From Phycisphaerae bacterium (GTDB lineage Bacteria; Planctomycetota; Phycisphaerae; Sedimentisphaerales; Anaerobacaceae), in assembly GCA_026386805.1 (NCBI GenBank), contig JAPLMX010000206.1, forward strand, positions 19,305-83,304: DNA of 64,000 bases. The letters run 5' to 3'. Shown one piece after another: positions 43,779 to 51,362 of this stretch (positions are counted from its first letter, which is position 1; the number at the start of each line of letters is the position of its first letter). The notes beneath the pieces are model-generated. The model had not been told where the DNA came from, made no database searches, and was given only the letters and a program-made list of their open reading frames with translations. The translations under genes and the position numbers were made by a program.

Positions 43779-45588
43779 GTGCTGTGGCCTCCGGTAGTCT
43801 GTTGAGAATTTGGACCAATTGTCCCTTATCGAAAATGCCGCGTAGCTTCTCTTGCGATCCGTCCGGCAAAAGGACGACATTCACCGGCACGTTGCCGGCC
43901 TCGCCATAGACCTGCTGGAGGTCCTTCGTCGCCGGATAGTCGATGACCGTCGTATCGGCCTTGATCGCCAGCACGCCTTTGGCCCGGATGAGTCTCGCGA
44001 CATCCGGGTCGTGGTAGACCTTGCGATCCACGATCTTGCAGTTGGTGCACCAGTCGGCCATGAAGTCCAGCAGGACGGGCCGGTTCTGTGAGACGGCTTG
44101 CTGCACGAGTTTTGCGTCATACGGCTGCCAGTCGATGGCGGTCTCGGCGGACCGTCCCGGCATCGGCAGCAGCCACAGCCCGCCGCCCGCCGCGATGAGC
44201 ACCGCCGTCGTCCGAATCGTCCACCTGCGGGACGCCGGGGTGGAGAAGTCCACCCACTTGCCCCACATCCACGCGCAGAAGCTAAAGACGATGCCGTAGG
44301 TCAGGACGTTCAGGAGTCTGTCTTTGGGCAGAGCGGCCAGCGTCAGCTTGACCGCGATGAAGAACAGCAGAAAAGCCGTGGACTTCTTGAAGACCTCCAT
44401 CCAGTGCCCCGGCTTGGGGATTCGGTCGATCAGAGACGGGACCAGGACGAGCACGGCGTAGGGCAGGGCCATGCCGACGCCCATGAGCACGATGGCCGTG
44501 CTGCTGACGAGCAGGGGCTGGGTCTGCGCCCACACGAGGACGAAGCCGAGCAGGGCTCCGCTGCAAGGCGTGCTGAGGACCCCGGCGAAAAAGCCCATGC
44601 CCGCCGAGCCGGCGATGCCCGAGGTGACGCCTTGCCTGCTCGTGATGGCGGACGGTAGCGACAGCGTGACGACGTCCAGCATCACCAATCCGAAAAAGAC
44701 AATCGCCAGGAATAGAACGATGACGGCGCCCGGGTATCGGAAGAGGCTGTTCAGGTCGAGCACCGCTCCCGTGGTCAGGTTGATGATCGCGGACACGAGG
44801 GCGAACACGGCGAAAAAACCGACGACGCCCGCGGAGAAGGCCAGTCCCGACGCGAGGCGCCGGCCGCCCGCCCGCTTGGACTGGTCGATCAGCCGCAGGA
44901 GAATCAGGGGCAGGACCGGCAGTACGCAGGGCATGAGGTTGATGGATAGACCGGCGAGGACCGCGAGGAGATAGTAAAGGGCCGTTCCGTGGGCGGGGAT
45001 CGTCGGCTGGGCGATCGCCGGCGGGGTGATGGTCGGCGGCGAGAGCTGCGGCCAAGTGCTCATCGTGCCCAGGTCCACCGTGACGGTCAGGGTTCTGTCG
45101 AAGGGCGGCAGGCACAACTGGCTCGTGCACGCGATTCCTCGGATTCGCGCCGTGATCTGGGCGTTGGTTGGCGTGGCCGCCGCGGGTTTGCGAATCGGGA
45201 CAAAGACGCGGAAATCGCCGGCGTAGACCTCGACGGTCTTTCCCGCCGAGTCAACGAACGTCTGCCACTGGGGGAACACCGGCTTGCCGAACTCGACGCC
45301 GCTGGAGGAGGCTTCGACTTTCAATTGCAGGCCGGGCGAAGGCACCGTCTCCTCGCGGGCGTAGTAGTGCAAGTCCTTCGTACCCGCGAAAACGACTGCC
45401 AGACCGGGCTGACCGTCCATGCGGGCCGGCTCTACGTGTGCATCCGAGTGCTCATTCTCATACCGGACGATCCGGCCTGCAGCGGCCCTGTCCGCCGGGG
45501 GAGCACTCTGCACGCCCCGAGCAAGGCCCGGCACCAGGTACAGGGCCAAACTGATCGCGCACGCCCAAACCGGCTTTGTCCCAATCAT
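43735..45588 (-). CDS. dsbD: Thiol:disulfide interchange protein DsbD
   Basis: A 617-residue inner-membrane electron conduit carrying reducing power from cytosolic thioredoxin to envelope proteins. All three parts are present: an N-terminal extracytoplasmic domain with the Cys pair in IACTSQLCLPPF, a polytopic core with LMPCVLPVLPL and STPCSGALLGFV (the transmembrane redox Cys), and a C-terminal thioredoxin domain with WCTNCK. A signal peptide (CAISLALYLVPGLA) is included. The ATG at 45588 is preferred over a TTG at 45606. It follows ftsH by 30 bp and overlaps nth. Confidence 0.94.
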   Translation of the reverse strand: MIGTKPVWACAISLALYLVPGLARGVQSAPPADRAAAGRIVRYENEHSDAHVEPARMDGQPGLAVVFAGTKDLHYYAREETVPSPGLQLKVEASSSGVEFGKPVFPQWQTFVDSAGKTVEVYAGDFRVFVPIRKPAAATPTNAQITARIRGIACTSQLCLPPFDRTLTVTVDLGTMSTWPQLSPPTITPPAIAQPTIPAHGTALYYLLAVLAGLSINLMPCVLPVLPLILLRLIDQSKRAGGRRLASGLAFSAGVVGFFAVFALVSAIINLTTGAVLDLNSLFRYPGAVIVLFLAIVFFGLVMLDVVTLSLPSAITSRQGVTSGIAGSAGMGFFAGVLSTPCSGALLGFVLVWAQTQPLLVSSTAIVLMGVGMALPYAVLVLVPSLIDRIPKPGHWMEVFKKSTAFLLFFIAVKLTLAALPKDRLLNVLTYGIVFSFCAWMWGKWVDFSTPASRRWTIRTTAVLIAAGGGLWLLPMPGRSAETAIDWQPYDAKLVQQAVSQNRPVLLDFMADWCTNCKIVDRKVYHDPDVARLIRAKGVLAIKADTTVIDYPATKDLQQVYGEAGNVPVNVVLLPDGSQEKLRGIFDKGQLVQILNRLPEATAHGGEEKLDHNPKSG

Positions 45589-45618
45589 CGCAGATTCCCG
45601 AGCCAATGGACGGATTGC

Positions 45619-47661
45619 CTATTCGCCCAACGGTTGTGCCTGCTCTGCCTGCTCGTGCTTTTCCCCGTCTTTCGAGGCCTTGGCCTGTTCCGCCGCCAGC
45701 AGATCGCCCACCGTAGGCTTGTCCAATCGGCCGCCGTCCAGAATGATCTTGACGTCGTCGGCGTCGAGCGTTTCGTATTTGAGCAGGGCCTGGGCGACTC
45801 GCTCCAGCTTGTCTCGATTCGCCTCGATCACCACCTTGGCCAGCTTGTAGGCCTCATCCATGATATGCTTGACCTCGGCGTCGATATCCTCCGCGGTCTT
45901 CTCGGAATACTCGCGTTCATTCGGCATCATGTAGATGGCGTCTTTCGCCCCGAGGTCCGATCCATAACTGATGGGGCCGAGATGGTCGCTCATCCCCCAC
46001 GTCAGGACCATCTGCCGGGCGATCTTCGTGGCCTGCTCGATGTCGGACTGCGCGCCGCTGGAGATGTCGTCGCAGAACAACTCCTCGGCGATGCGCCCGC
46101 TGAAACAGACCTGGAGCAGGGCGATGCAGTAGCGCTTCGTGAACATCGTGCGATCTTTCTCGGGCAGGGCGAACGTGGCGCCGCCCATCGGGCCGCGCGG
46201 GATGATGCTGACCTTGTGCAGGGGGTCGGCGTCCTTGGTGAGGCACTGGACCAGCGTATGCCCGGCCTCATGATAGGCGGTGATTTCCCGCTCTTGTTGA
46301 TCGATCACGCGGCTGCGCTTGGCGCGTCCCCAGCGCACCTTGTCCCTGGCCTCTTCCAGATCGCTCAGCTCGATACTGTCCTTATTGGCCATAGTCGCGG
46401 CCAGGGCGGCCTCATTGATGATCGCCGCCAGGTCGGCGCCGCTGAACATCGGGGTGCCCCGGGCCAAGCGTTCGAGGGTCGTGTGAGGATCGAGCTTGAC
46501 CTTGCGGGCATGGACCCGCAGGATCTCCAGCCGGCCCTTGAGGTCCGGCAGCGGCACGACGACTTGGCGGTCGAATCGGCCGGGCCGGGTCAGGGCGTGA
46601 TCCAGGATATCCGCACGGTTCGTCGCCGCGATGACGATCACCTGGTCATTGGTGTCGAAGCCGTCCATCTCGACGAGGATCGCGTTGAGAGTCTGCTCCC
46701 GCTCGTCGTGGCCGCCGCCCACGAAGCTGGCGCCGCGCTTGCGGCCGATGGCGTCGACTTCATCCAGGAAGATGATACAGGGCGAATTGTCCTTGGCCTG
46801 CTTGAACAGGTCGCGGACGCGCGAGGCCCCGACGCCGACGAACATCTCGACGAAGTCGCTGCCCGAGATGCTGAAGAACGGTACGTCGGCCTCGCCGGCG
46901 ATGGCTTTGGCCAGCAGGGTCTTGCCGCATCCCGGCGGACCGATCAACAGAACGCCGCGCGGGATGCGCCCGCCGAGCCGCTGGAATTTCTTCGCATTCC
47001 GGAGAAACTCGATGATCTCGGCGACCTCTTCCTGCGCCTCATCAATGCCGGCCACGTCCTTGAACGTGACCTTGACGCGGTCTTTCCCTTGCACGCGATG
47101 ACGGCTGCGGCCGAAGGACATCAGCATCCCGCCGGCGCCGCCGCGGAGGTTCCGGGCAAAGAAAATGTAGAAGAAGCCCACGAGCAGCAATACCGGCAAC
47201 AGCCAGTTCAACAGCCACAGCATCCAAATCCGCTGTTGCGTATACTCATACTTCAGATCGTACTTCGGATTGTCGGCCGCCTGTTTCTGAAGGGAGTTGA
47301 GGATTTCGTTGAGCCGTTCTTTGGCCCCGCTGTCCGGCCGGTAGTTCACTTTGAAGGCCAGAGCCTTCGTCTCGTTGGCCGCCTCCGAGCCTTCCTTGAA
47401 CTTGCCGCTGATCTCGGTCTCCCCGATATCGATGCGCTCGATCTGCCCTCCCTCCTCAAGATACTGGATGAACTGATCCCAGCGAATCGTATTTGTCACC
47501 AGCCCTTGCTGAAGCATCATCATCGCCGCAAAGAGGATGACGGCGACGATCAGCCAACTGAGCGGGCTGCGCTTGTAGGCAGGAAGCGTCGGCTTCTTAT
47601 TCGGACGCCGGCTGGGCGGTCGGTGCGAGTCACTTGGATGGCTATTCGGTGGATTCTTCAT
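45619..47661 (-). CDS. ftsH: ATP-dependent zinc metalloprotease FtsH
   Basis: A 680-residue membrane-bound AAA+ protease degrading damaged and regulatory membrane or cytosolic proteins. Residues 34-50 and 145-169 are the two membrane helices bracketing the extracytoplasmic domain. Walker A is GPPGCGKT (241-248), Walker B IIFLDEVD (297-303), the second region of homology [20 protein letters not shown], and the zinc motif HEAGH (464-468). The N-terminal 30 residues are Pro/Ser/Arg-rich and the C-terminus is acidic. It lies between lptE and dsbD in one direction. Confidence 0.97.
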   Translation of the reverse strand: MKNPPNSHPSDSHRPPSRRPNKKPTLPAYKRSPLSWLIVAVILFAAMMMLQQGLVTNTIRWDQFIQYLEEGGQIERIDIGETEISGKFKEGSEAANETKALAFKVNYRPDSGAKERLNEILNSLQKQAADNPKYDLKYEYTQQRIWMLWLLNWLLPVLLLVGFFYIFFARNLRGGAGGMLMSFGRSRHRVQGKDRVKVTFKDVAGIDEAQEEVAEIIEFLRNAKKFQRLGGRIPRGVLLIGPPGCGKTLLAKAIAGEADVPFFSISGSDFVEMFVGVGASRVRDLFKQAKDNSPCIIFLDEVDAIGRKRGASFVGGGHDEREQTLNAILVEMDGFDTNDQVIVIAATNRADILDHALTRPGRFDRQVVVPLPDLKGRLEILRVHARKVKLDPHTTLERLARGTPMFSGADLAAIINEAALAATMANKDSIELSDLEEARDKVRWGRAKRSRVIDQQEREITAYHEAGHTLVQCLTKDADPLHKVSIIPRGPMGGATFALPEKDRTMFTKRYCIALLQVCFSGRIAEELFCDDISSGAQSDIEQATKIARQMVLTWGMSDHLGPISYGSDLGAKDAIYMMPNEREYSEKTAEDIDAEVKHIMDEAYKLAKVVIEANRDKLERVAQALLKYETLDADDVKIILDGGRLDKPTVGDLLAAEQAKASKDGEKHEQAEQAQPLGE

Positions 47662-47733
47662 AGTCTCTATGGCCTGGCCCCAGCCGCTGCGTTTGGACTT
47701 TTGTGACCGGGGCGCATCATCGATCCTTTCTAC

Positions 47734-48369
47734 TTACCACGGATTCTCCATAAGCTGTACGATATCCTGAGCCAGCTTGTTTGCCGCCACGGCGGAGGCA
47801 TAGGCAAAGTCTTGCCCCTGGAATTCGGAATAACTGGCCGCGGCGGTCACCGTGCGGCTGTTGATCATGAGCTTGCCGTTCTTCATGTCCTTCCAATTCA
47901 CGACGGCGGTCAGGACGACCTCTTTCTCCAAGGCCCGGCCGATATCCCGCTCGATGGTCAGGATCGATTCGCCGGCGGTGACCACTTGTCCGCTCATCAC
48001 GCTGTCGGCCCGATCCCGGCTGGACACGATCTTGTACGGCGTATCGACCTCGATCCGCTTGGCCAGGGCGTCCGACAGCGTAAACTCGATTCCGCGGCGA
48101 AAACTGCGGTTGTCGAACATCTCCAGGTAGACATTGTTCACATCGCTTGGAAACAGGGAGGTATTCGTGTAGCCGGTCGAGACCCCGCACCCGTCCGCGA
48201 GAAGCGCGAAGCACGAAACCGCCGGGACGGCGGAAATTCGGAATCCGAAACTCGAAATCCGCAACAAACCAAAAATCCAAAGCAGGAAATGCCGGCGCCG
48301 GACCGCGGCCCGTTTCGAATTCCGAGTTTCGAATTTCGAATTCTCTGTTTTTAGGCGTCTACTTGCCAC
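47734..48369 (-). CDS. lptE: LptE-like LPS-assembly lipoprotein
   Basis: A protein of up to 211 residues whose C-terminal 160 resemble LptE, the outer-membrane lipoprotein partner of LptD in lipopolysaccharide insertion: NVYLEMFDNRSFRRGIEF, LSDALAKRIEVDTPYKIV, VLTAVVNWKDMKNGKL. A lipobox-like FALLADGC precedes it. The start is uncertain. The frame reaches a GTG at 48369 inside the end of the upstream gene, but codons 5-45 are made of a GAATTCGAAATTCGG-type intergenic repeat, so true translation may start at a TTG near 48285. The BamD-like neighbour supports an outer-membrane role. Confidence 0.75.
   Translation of the reverse strand: MASRRLKTENSKFETRNSKRAAVRRRHFLLWIFGLLRISSFGFRISAVPAVSCFALLADGCGVSTGYTNTSLFPSDVNNVYLEMFDNRSFRRGIEFTLSDALAKRIEVDTPYKIVSSRDRADSVMSGQVVTAGESILTIERDIGRALEKEVVLTAVVNWKDMKNGKLMINSRTVTAAASYSEFQGQDFAYASAVAANKLAQDIVQLMENPW
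48235..48350. repeat. GAATTCGAAA-type simple repeat at the lptE 5' end
   Basis: AAATTCGGAATCCGAAACTC (from 48233) and, 60 bases on, TTTCGAATTCCGAGTTTCGA are imperfect inverted copies of one AT-rich motif. The element overlaps the 5' part of the lptE frame. Confidence 0.65.
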
Positions 48370-49387
48370 CGGCTTGATCCTTGTCCAGGGCTTCCTTGGC
48401 CATCGCGCCGGCCTCGGTGTTGGGCCAGTTGCGTACGACCATGTCGAAATACAGGTTGGCCGCCTGGTGCTTGTGCGTTCGGCGATAGAACTGCCCGATA
48501 GTGAGCTGCTTGAGGGCCATTTCTTCGTCGATGTGCTGCATCTTGTCCGGGACGTCGTTCTCCGTGGCGTCCTCGGGGTACAGGGCCAGGAACTTCGCGT
48601 AGTAGGTCCGGGCCGTTGTCAGTTTCGAGGCATCGTAGTTCGGCCTCTTCGGCTCCGAGGGCTGATCGTAGGCGGCCAAGTTATCCTCCGCCATGCGGTA
48701 CAGGGCTCGTTTCCCGAGGGGGCCGGTCTCCCAGTAGGAGGCGATCTCCGACCATTTCAGATACGCCTCTAAGTACTTTCCCCTCGCCTCAAAATGCTCG
48801 GCCACGGCGATGGCGGCCCGCAGACCGACGCCGTTGGGCTCATCCAAACCGGCTCGATCGCTGACCTTCTCCATGAGGGAGACGCCTTCCGCATAGCCGG
48901 AGATCTTGAAAAGGCCCAGAACGGTCTTTTTGCGGCCTTGCAGGTAGGCCTGGGCCATATCGAATTCTCTCTGCAAAGCCGGTGCGGAAAACTCGCTGCC
49001 CGCGTAATTCTTCAGCATCTTCTCGAATTTTCCCAGGGCCTTGCCGTAGTGGTCGCGCCAATACTGGAGTTCGCCGTTGATAAACAGATCGAGGTCCGGG
49101 CCGACGCGGTCCGGGAATTCCTCCTTGATCTGTTTGAGGGCCTCCTTGACCTCGCCCGCCTCTCCGGCTCGCGCCAGCTCCTTCAATTCGGAAATCGCGT
49201 GCAGGTATCGTTCCTGCGGGTCCGAAGCTACGGACTCCCATCGATCCCCATCCTTTAGCCGCCAGGTCTCGGCCGTCGCGCTGGAGCAACATGACAGGGC
49301 GACGCACACGGCCATGCCCAAGAAGGGGACCCCAAACGCGACACGTCGCGTTTGGGAACCCAACCCAATCCTTTGTTTCGACATCAT
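48359..49387 (-). CDS. BamD-like TPR outer-membrane lipoprotein
   Basis: A 342-residue protein. The signal segment VAFGVPFLGMAVCVALSCC is lipobox-like. It is followed by TPR-type helices typical of BamD/YfiO proteins: YWRDHYGKALGKFEKMLKNY, LGKRALYRMAEDNLAAYDQP, ARTYYAKFLALYPEDATEND and AANLYFDMVVRNWPNTEAGA. BamD supports the assembly of outer-membrane beta-barrels. The homology is by TPR pattern and gene order (directly before lptE) and an unrelated TPR lipoprotein is possible. Two consecutive ATGs at 49387 and 49384 follow GAGCGGA. The stop overlaps the possible GTG start of lptE. Confidence 0.78.
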   Translation of the reverse strand: MMSKQRIGLGSQTRRVAFGVPFLGMAVCVALSCCSSATAETWRLKDGDRWESVASDPQERYLHAISELKELARAGEAGEVKEALKQIKEEFPDRVGPDLDLFINGELQYWRDHYGKALGKFEKMLKNYAGSEFSAPALQREFDMAQAYLQGRKKTVLGLFKISGYAEGVSLMEKVSDRAGLDEPNGVGLRAAIAVAEHFEARGKYLEAYLKWSEIASYWETGPLGKRALYRMAEDNLAAYDQPSEPKRPNYDASKLTTARTYYAKFLALYPEDATENDVPDKMQHIDEEMALKQLTIGQFYRRTHKHQAANLYFDMVVRNWPNTEAGAMAKEALDKDQAGGK

Positions 49388-49622
49388 TCCGCTCGCAAAA
49401 ACACAGACAGAAGGTTTCCGAAGCCACCTTCGGCATTGTGGCAATTATACCGGTCCACCGGTGTATTTCAACAAAAGGATAATTACGGTTCGGCGGCGCC
49501 CGCCCTGCAAGGCGGCCACGGCTCTTGACAAGGGCGCTCCGGCCTGCTAAAAGAGGGCGGAGGCTCGGTGGTTTTCACCGATTCTGCTCTTAAGGAAGGA
49601 CCCGTAGAGAGAAGTTGGGCAA

Positions 49623-50438
49623 ATGATGATTGCAGCACTTGGCGCCAAGACGATCCATGACGTCATCAACGCCGGTCATTTCGGCCGGTTCGCTTGGCGG
49701 TCCGTGGTGACCGCGGCTCGCAGTTGCGCGTCCAGGCGAACGTATCCGCTTGTCTGGAACCAGATGAACCTCATTGGGGTTCGCAGCGTCCCCGTCATCA
49801 TGATTACCGGGGCCTTCGTGGGGATGACGCTGGCCGTACAGGCGTACGACCAGTTGGCGGGCATGGGATTGGAGGAACACCTCGGGACCCTCATTAACAT
49901 CTCGGTGGTGAAGGAACTTGGCCCCGTTTTGGCGGCGGTCATGCTGGCCGGACGGATTGGCGGCGCCCTGACGGCCGAGTTGGGAACGATGAACGTCACC
50001 GAGCAGATCGACGCGGTCCGCAGCATGGGGACCGATCCGATTCGCTATCTGGTGGCGCCGCGATTCCTGGCCTGCCTACTGCTGACGCCCGTGCTGATCA
50101 TCTACGCGGACCTTTTGGGTGTCGTGGGCGGGGCGCTGGTCAGCTTCCTGCAGTTCCATATCAACAGCCGGGCGTACTGGGACCTCAGCGCCTACGGCGT
50201 GGACTTCTGGGATATCGCGGTTGGAGTGGTGAAGGGGTTTTTCTTCGGCGGTGCCATTGCCGTGATCAGTTGCTACAAAGGCTTCACCTGCGAGGAAGGC
50301 GCTCATGGGGTCGGTCAAGCGTGTACGGATGCGTTTGTGGCGAGCTTTATTTCGATCCTGGCCCTGGATTTTGCCTTGGCGGTCATCTCCAAGAACCTCT
50401 ACGCGATTTTCTGGCCGCTCAAGAGCCTGGTTGGCTGA
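49623..50438 (+). CDS. mlaE: MlaE-family ABC transporter permease
   Basis: A 271-residue polytopic permease of the Mla/Ttg2/MCE type that moves phospholipids between the two membranes. It shows the family segment EQIDAVRSMGTDPIRYLVAPR and helices around PVIMITGAFVGMTLAVQAYD, ELGPVLAAVMLAGRIGGALT and LLLTPVLIIYADLLGVVGGA. It starts at two adjacent ATGs (49623, 49626). The ATPase gene follows by 20 bp. The MCE protein MlaD, normally next, is not here. Confidence 0.93.
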   Translation: MMIAALGAKTIHDVINAGHFGRFAWRSVVTAARSCASRRTYPLVWNQMNLIGVRSVPVIMITGAFVGMTLAVQAYDQLAGMGLEEHLGTLINISVVKELGPVLAAVMLAGRIGGALTAELGTMNVTEQIDAVRSMGTDPIRYLVAPRFLACLLLTPVLIIYADLLGVVGGALVSFLQFHINSRAYWDLSAYGVDFWDIAVGVVKGFFFGGAIAVISCYKGFTCEEGAHGVGQACTDAFVASFISILALDFALAVISKNLYAIFWPLKSLVG

Positions 50439-50458
50439 GGTCCAGTTAGGAACAAACG

Positions 50459-51310
50459 ATGGATGGCAATGGCGAAAAACACGGCAACGCGCACGAGGGC
50501 GGGATCATCGAGGTCAAGAATCTGACCAAGAGATTCGGGGCCAAGCTGGTGCTTGACAATATTTCTCTGTCCATCGAGAAGGGTAAAACCACGGTCGTGA
50601 TCGGCCCCAGCGGCTGCGGCAAGACGGTCCTGATCAAGCATTTCATCGTGCTCGTCAGGCCCTCGGAGGGGCGGGTGTGCTTCGAAGGCCGCCGGGTGGA
50701 CAATCTGGGCGAGCGGGAATTGAGCAAGGTCCGCACGCACTTCGGATACCTCTTCCAGGAAGGGGCCCTCTTCGACAGCATGACCGTAGCGGAGAACATC
50801 GTGTTCCCGATTCGGCAGAACTACAAGGTGAAGAATTGGGATGAGGTCGACGACATCGTCAAGGCGAAGCTGGCGATGGTGGGGTTGGATGGCTTTCAGA
50901 ATCACTATCCTGCGCGGCTCTCCGGCGGCCAGCGTAAGCGGGTCGCCCTCGCTCGGGCGATTGCGCTCAATCCCGAGGTGATCCTGTACGACGAGCCGAC
51001 GACGGGGCTGGACCCGATCCGCGCGGACATCATCAACGAGCTGATCCTCAAGCTCGAGCGCGAGCTGGGCGTTACAACCGTCGTTGTGACGCACGACATG
51101 AAGAGCGCCTACAAGGTGGCGGACCGCATCATCATGCTGCACAACGGCAAGATCATCGCCGACGGCGACGCCGACCACATTCGCAATCACCCGCACCCGG
51201 TGGTGCAGCAGTTCATCGACGGCCACGTCGGTGAGGACGATTTGGCTGTCCTGCGGATGACCGGCTCCGCCGGATCGGCCCAGTTCCTGCCGAGGGATTT
51301 CGAGCAGTAG
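50459..51310 (+). CDS. mlaF: MlaF-family ABC transporter ATP-binding protein
   Basis: A 283-residue ATPase energising the MlaE permease. Walker A is GPSGCGKT, the signature motif LSGGQRKRVALARAI, Walker B VILYDEPTTGLDP, and the H-loop VVVTHDMKSAYKVADR. The N-terminal EVKNLTKRFGAKLVLDNISL is typical. A C-terminal extension of about 30 residues ends PRDFEQ. Cytosolic face of the inner membrane. Confidence 0.95.
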   Translation: MDGNGEKHGNAHEGGIIEVKNLTKRFGAKLVLDNISLSIEKGKTTVVIGPSGCGKTVLIKHFIVLVRPSEGRVCFEGRRVDNLGERELSKVRTHFGYLFQEGALFDSMTVAENIVFPIRQNYKVKNWDEVDDIVKAKLAMVGLDGFQNHYPARLSGGQRKRVALARAIALNPEVILYDEPTTGLDPIRADIINELILKLERELGVTTVVVTHDMKSAYKVADRIIMLHNGKIIADGDADHIRNHPHPVVQQFIDGHVGEDDLAVLRMTGSAGSAQFLPRDFEQ

Positions 51311-51320
51311 ACGATATTCC

Positions 51321-51353
51321 GGGTGGCACGGCCAAACTTGGTTGACCGTGCTC
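51321..51353 (+). repeat. 33-bp hairpin repeat, copy 2
   Basis: GGGTGGCACGGCCAAACTTG followed by GTTGACCGTGCTC, matching 17874-17906 (opposite strand) at 32 of 33 positions. It lies between mlaF and the dehydrogenase gene. Confidence 0.8.
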
Positions 51354-51362
51354 GCAGTGCTT

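Noticed and set aside
44989..47706. 905-residue plus-strand ORF
   Set aside because: Antisense of dsbD and ftsH, both with complete catalytic motifs.
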